Source of the DNA: Zygaena filipendulae
Lineage: Eukaryota > Arthropoda > Insecta > Lepidoptera > Zygaenidae
Length of the DNA stretch: 64,000 nt
Assembly (NCBI GenBank): GCA_907165275.2
Contig: OU015661.1
Span: 1,061,501-1,125,500, forward strand
Direction: 5' to 3'
The notes under the pieces are model-generated. The model made no database searches. It was not told the DNA's origin and was given only the letters and a program-made list of their open reading frames with translations. The position numbers and the translations under genes are program-made. The stretch's first letter is position 1. Each line of letters starts with the position of its first letter. This document shows positions 61,071 through 64,000 of this stretch, piece by piece.

Positions 61071-63255
61071 AAAAATTGAGCAACTTTCTCTTTTACTTTT
61101 GTTTCTTTCCCGTATTCATGAACGCTACTCAAACTTGATGCGTTCTCAAATCTTTGCCTTCATTTTCTAGCGCACTGAGTTTGAGAAGCGTTTAATAAAA
61201 ATAAATAATACTAGCTGTTCCCGGCGGTTTCACCCGCGGTAATTTCGGAGATCCCGTGGGAATTCCGGATTTTATTATAGCCTATGTTACTCAGGGACTT
61301 GTAACAAATAAAAAACAAATCTCTACTAGTATATGTATAAAGAACTTGGCTCGACACGCTACCGCGTGTCTAAATAATATAAAAGAGGTAGATTAGTTGT
61401 CAATTTATTATTATTGAGTCAAAAATTGTCCCTGATATAAAAACAAAGAGTTCAAACTTCAACATGAGCACTTAATTTTAAAACACATATCAGAGAATAA
61501 ATACCTACTGTAAATCCAACATATTCTTTTACAAAAATAGCTATAATTTATACTTGGATTTTAAGTATCAATTGATTTTATATGAATCAGGAACCAAATT
61601 CCTATCAAATGAATCATTAGGAAATCTGCGTATTACCATTACTTAGCCATTTAATTTTCTGAAATGATGTCACTATTTGTGAAAAAATTCAACGCTTTAT
61701 TTTTCGCAGTATGAACTCGGGGCTTGGACACAAACACACGTAATATTTGTAATATTTTTTTTTTCTTTATTGCATATAGATTAATAATTATTTTATGAAA
61801 AAGGAAATACAATTAGAAATCTCACTTGATATATTATAATAATAGGTACTCTTTGGATTTAATTTACTACAAATGTTATTATACAAAATTATCAAACGTT
61901 AAAAAGCTGCTGGCGCATAAAAATACTTCTTTTTTATTTTCTACTAAACAATATTTCAACTAAAGCATAGTGTTAATTTCAATTTTCAACCACCTTCCAC
62001 CACCACATAATAACTTCAACAGATTAACCTAGTTACAATAAGCAAAAACAGTATATTTTGCAAATTTACACCCTGACTCTGACTCACTGAGGTGTACCTA
62101 ACTAAGTATATTGTAATAAAAAATATAAGTCGAATATACCTATCTAACTGGGAATGAATAATTATACGTATTACAAAAATGCACTTTATTACGACAAGGC
62201 TTAGGCACTTTTAGCACTCGACTGAGAGTTGGGAAATAAAAAATTGACAGAATCCAGCTATGAAAATACGGGAGTGCGAAAGAGACATACTTGTGCGTCT
62301 GGTCTATGGCCAAAGATGCCTGATGTCTTTGGGGACACCACATCTTTGTCACTTCACACCTGCAGAAAAGAGACAGGTGTAGTCCGTACACTCGCTTTGT
62401 CTTTGTCTAAGTGTATTTATTGCTCAGTTCATTCTCTGTCTATTGTAAAAGTTACCTCATTAAATTCGAATATTATAATCAATAAAGGGGAGTCGTAGCG
62501 ACACACGTCAGTAAAAATTTAGCACCGTTGTCGTGTTGTCGTGCGACAAAACGCCAATGACGCGGTATACTGCGTACTTGTCTAACTTTTGGAGAGCGAA
62601 AGGGGTTCCTATGGATTTAACGTCCGTGGAAGTGTGGTATTGCTTCGTTCAGACGAACAACAGCTGTCGGACGAAGAACGGCCACACTAAAGCCCCTTAA
62701 TCAAAAATGACTATTGAGTAATCTCTTTATGGACATTAAATGGGGTCACTGGTCAATTAGCTGTCCACATTTACATCGTATTGCGACCGAATAGGTTTTT
62801 TTTTTATTTGAAATAAAACTTGTTTTTTTTTTTTTGCATAATATTCCTATGGGAAAGTTTCCACTAATTATTATAATTATCAGTCACCCTATATAAATAC
62901 TTTGACAGATATCAACTTTGGAAAAGAGTTGGAACGCTATTTTACTGTAGTTACTTAAATAGAAAATGGAGTAAGACTTTTAGCAAATATTCATAAAAAT
63001 GTGCGACATAATTTTACTATAATTAGGCTCTCAAGCGGCATAGCATAGGTCATCTAAATATTTTTTTTTTAACTAAATTTTATACATGACTCGCGTTTGA
63101 ACTATTTAGTTAGGCGTATTTTCAATTTACCATTTTAACACTACGTACATTGAGATTAGAATAGGAATTTTACAATAATTGTATACGATTTTCACCTCAT
63201 TATTCTAGGGCAGGTTTCTATCAAAGTTCGTGTTTTTGCACTTGTGTTGCCATAA
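61071..63255. other. Intergenic, no supported gene
   Basis: Contains a Helitron-like piece (61211-61330, minus) and AT-rich sequence. A short imperfect hairpin (GTGTGGTATTGCTTCGT.. against GACGAAGAACGGCCACAC) lies at about 62630-62690. Frames are short and unrecognised. Confidence 0.5.
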
Positions 63256-63324
63256 GCAAAAATGTCTATGGTGTTAAGCTACTGCGATAGCAATGGTGTA
63301 AAGTATACAACTATAACGTGTGTG

Positions 63325-63690
63325 TGTATGGCTTGTATGTATAATATTGTGACGTGTATGTGTAGTGTTTTAGGCGCGTATATGTGTAGTGTTGTGAAGT
63401 ATATGCGTAGTGTTGTGACTTATATGTGTAGTGTTGTGACGTATATGTGTAGTGTTGTGACGTATATGTGTAGTGTTGTGACGTGTATGTATAGTGCTGT
63501 GGAGGGTGTTGTGTGCAGTGTTGTGACGTATATGTGGAGTGTTGTGATGTATATGTGTACTGCTGTGACGTGTATGTATAATGCTGTGGAGGGTGTTGTG
63601 TGCAGTGTTGTGACGTATATGTGGAGTGTTGTGACGTATATGTCTACTGCTGTGACGTGTATGCATAGTGCTGTGGTGTGTGTTGTGTGC
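63325..63690. repeat. 21-base minisatellite with 105-base higher-order units
   Basis: Units like GTGTAGTGTTGTGACGTATA, with variants, repeat at 21-base spacing. From 63494 a five-unit block (with CTGTGGAGGGTGTTGTGTGC) repeats. Because 21 is a multiple of three, long open frames arise on both strands; I do not call them genes. Confidence 0.85.
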
Positions 63691-63702
63691 ATTGTTGTGT
63701 TC

Positions 63703-63800
63703 AGAAGCAGTGCGCGAAGAACCTGGCGAGGCAGACGCCGCGGGCAGCGGGTCAGCGCCACGGGCGGCGGCGCGGGCACGGCTCACCGCTAAATGTCTCT
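63703..63800. other. Short GC-rich stretch, possible exon of a neighbouring gene
   Basis: An abrupt GC-rich block between the minisatellite and AT-rich DNA, similar in composition to the retm and Uba1 exons. TTGTGTTCAG at 63693-63702 is acceptor-like on the plus strand; GACATTTAG is acceptor-like on the minus strand. No frame gives a recognisable protein. Confidence 0.25.
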
Positions 63801-64000
63801 GTGTACATTCATTAGAACAGAGAGTTAGTAACATAACCTTAGGTTGTGTTTGTCAATAGACAAACAAACTTCAACTAGGTAAAGAATAATTTTGACATAT
63901 TTCCAATTTTAAAACTTAAACGACAGATAAAGTTTATTTGGCCATAAAAAACACATGTTAATTAAAGATATAATATGGAATTGGGTAAAGATAAGTCTCA

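Noticed and set aside
63325..63690. CRISPR-like regular spacing
   Set aside because: The units are contiguous with no unique spacers, in a eukaryotic genome; it is a minisatellite.
63262..63834. Open frames of 119-176 codons on both strands rich in Cys/Val/Met or His/Thr
   Set aside because: They follow the 21-base minisatellite, whose unit length is a multiple of three. Pure repeat artefact.

Overview
The window is AT-rich, intron-rich animal DNA dominated by transposable elements, and it looks lepidopteran. Evidence for this is dozens of short Helitron-like repeats with the CCGCGG..CCGCGG 3' hairpin and CTAG end (the Lep1/MINE type known from moths and butterflies), tRNA-derived SINEs, and two conserved insect genes with GC-rich exons separated by repeat-filled introns. 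No database search was run. Gene names rest on recognising the protein families in translated exons with consistent splice sites and phases.

Two host genes lie head to head. On the minus strand is the 5' part of a SEC14L1/SEC14L5-type gene (Drosophila retm, real-time). Coding exon 1 is at 48577-48639, exon 2 at 13369-13518, exon 3 at 12855-12986, exon 4 at 8142-8271 and exon 5 at 7032-7211. Together they encode the N-terminal PRELI/MSF1 domain and the start of the linker; the CRAL-TRIO and GOLD exons must lie beyond the left edge. Its first coding intron is about 35 kb. On the plus strand is a complete ubiquitin-activating enzyme E1 gene (Uba1), eight coding exons from 50907 to 60490, 1044 residues, with every splice phase consistent.

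The left 6 kb holds a full-length non-LTR retrotransposon (991-5891) with two open reading frames: a PHD-finger ORF1 and an endonuclease/reverse transcriptase ORF2. It sits inside one arm of an older inverted-repeat element. The large retm intron contains a young miniature LTR element (19655-21778, two almost identical LTRs), a truncated Tc1-like transposase (34558-35250), an internally deleted mariner-like copy (40981-41574), at least five MITE families (one carries paired TGACGTCA sites and occurs five times in the window), SINEs and LINE 3' ends. It also contains a possible small nested gene on the plus strand (38596-39347), whose exons join to give a basic nuclear-type protein.

The Uba1 introns are also full of repeats, including a near-perfect 62-base foldback just after exon 6 and a Helitron-like end 30 bases before exon 3. 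Right of Uba1 (60491-64000) there is a 3' UTR, repeat debris and a 21-base minisatellite next to a short GC-rich stretch that may be an exon of the next gene.
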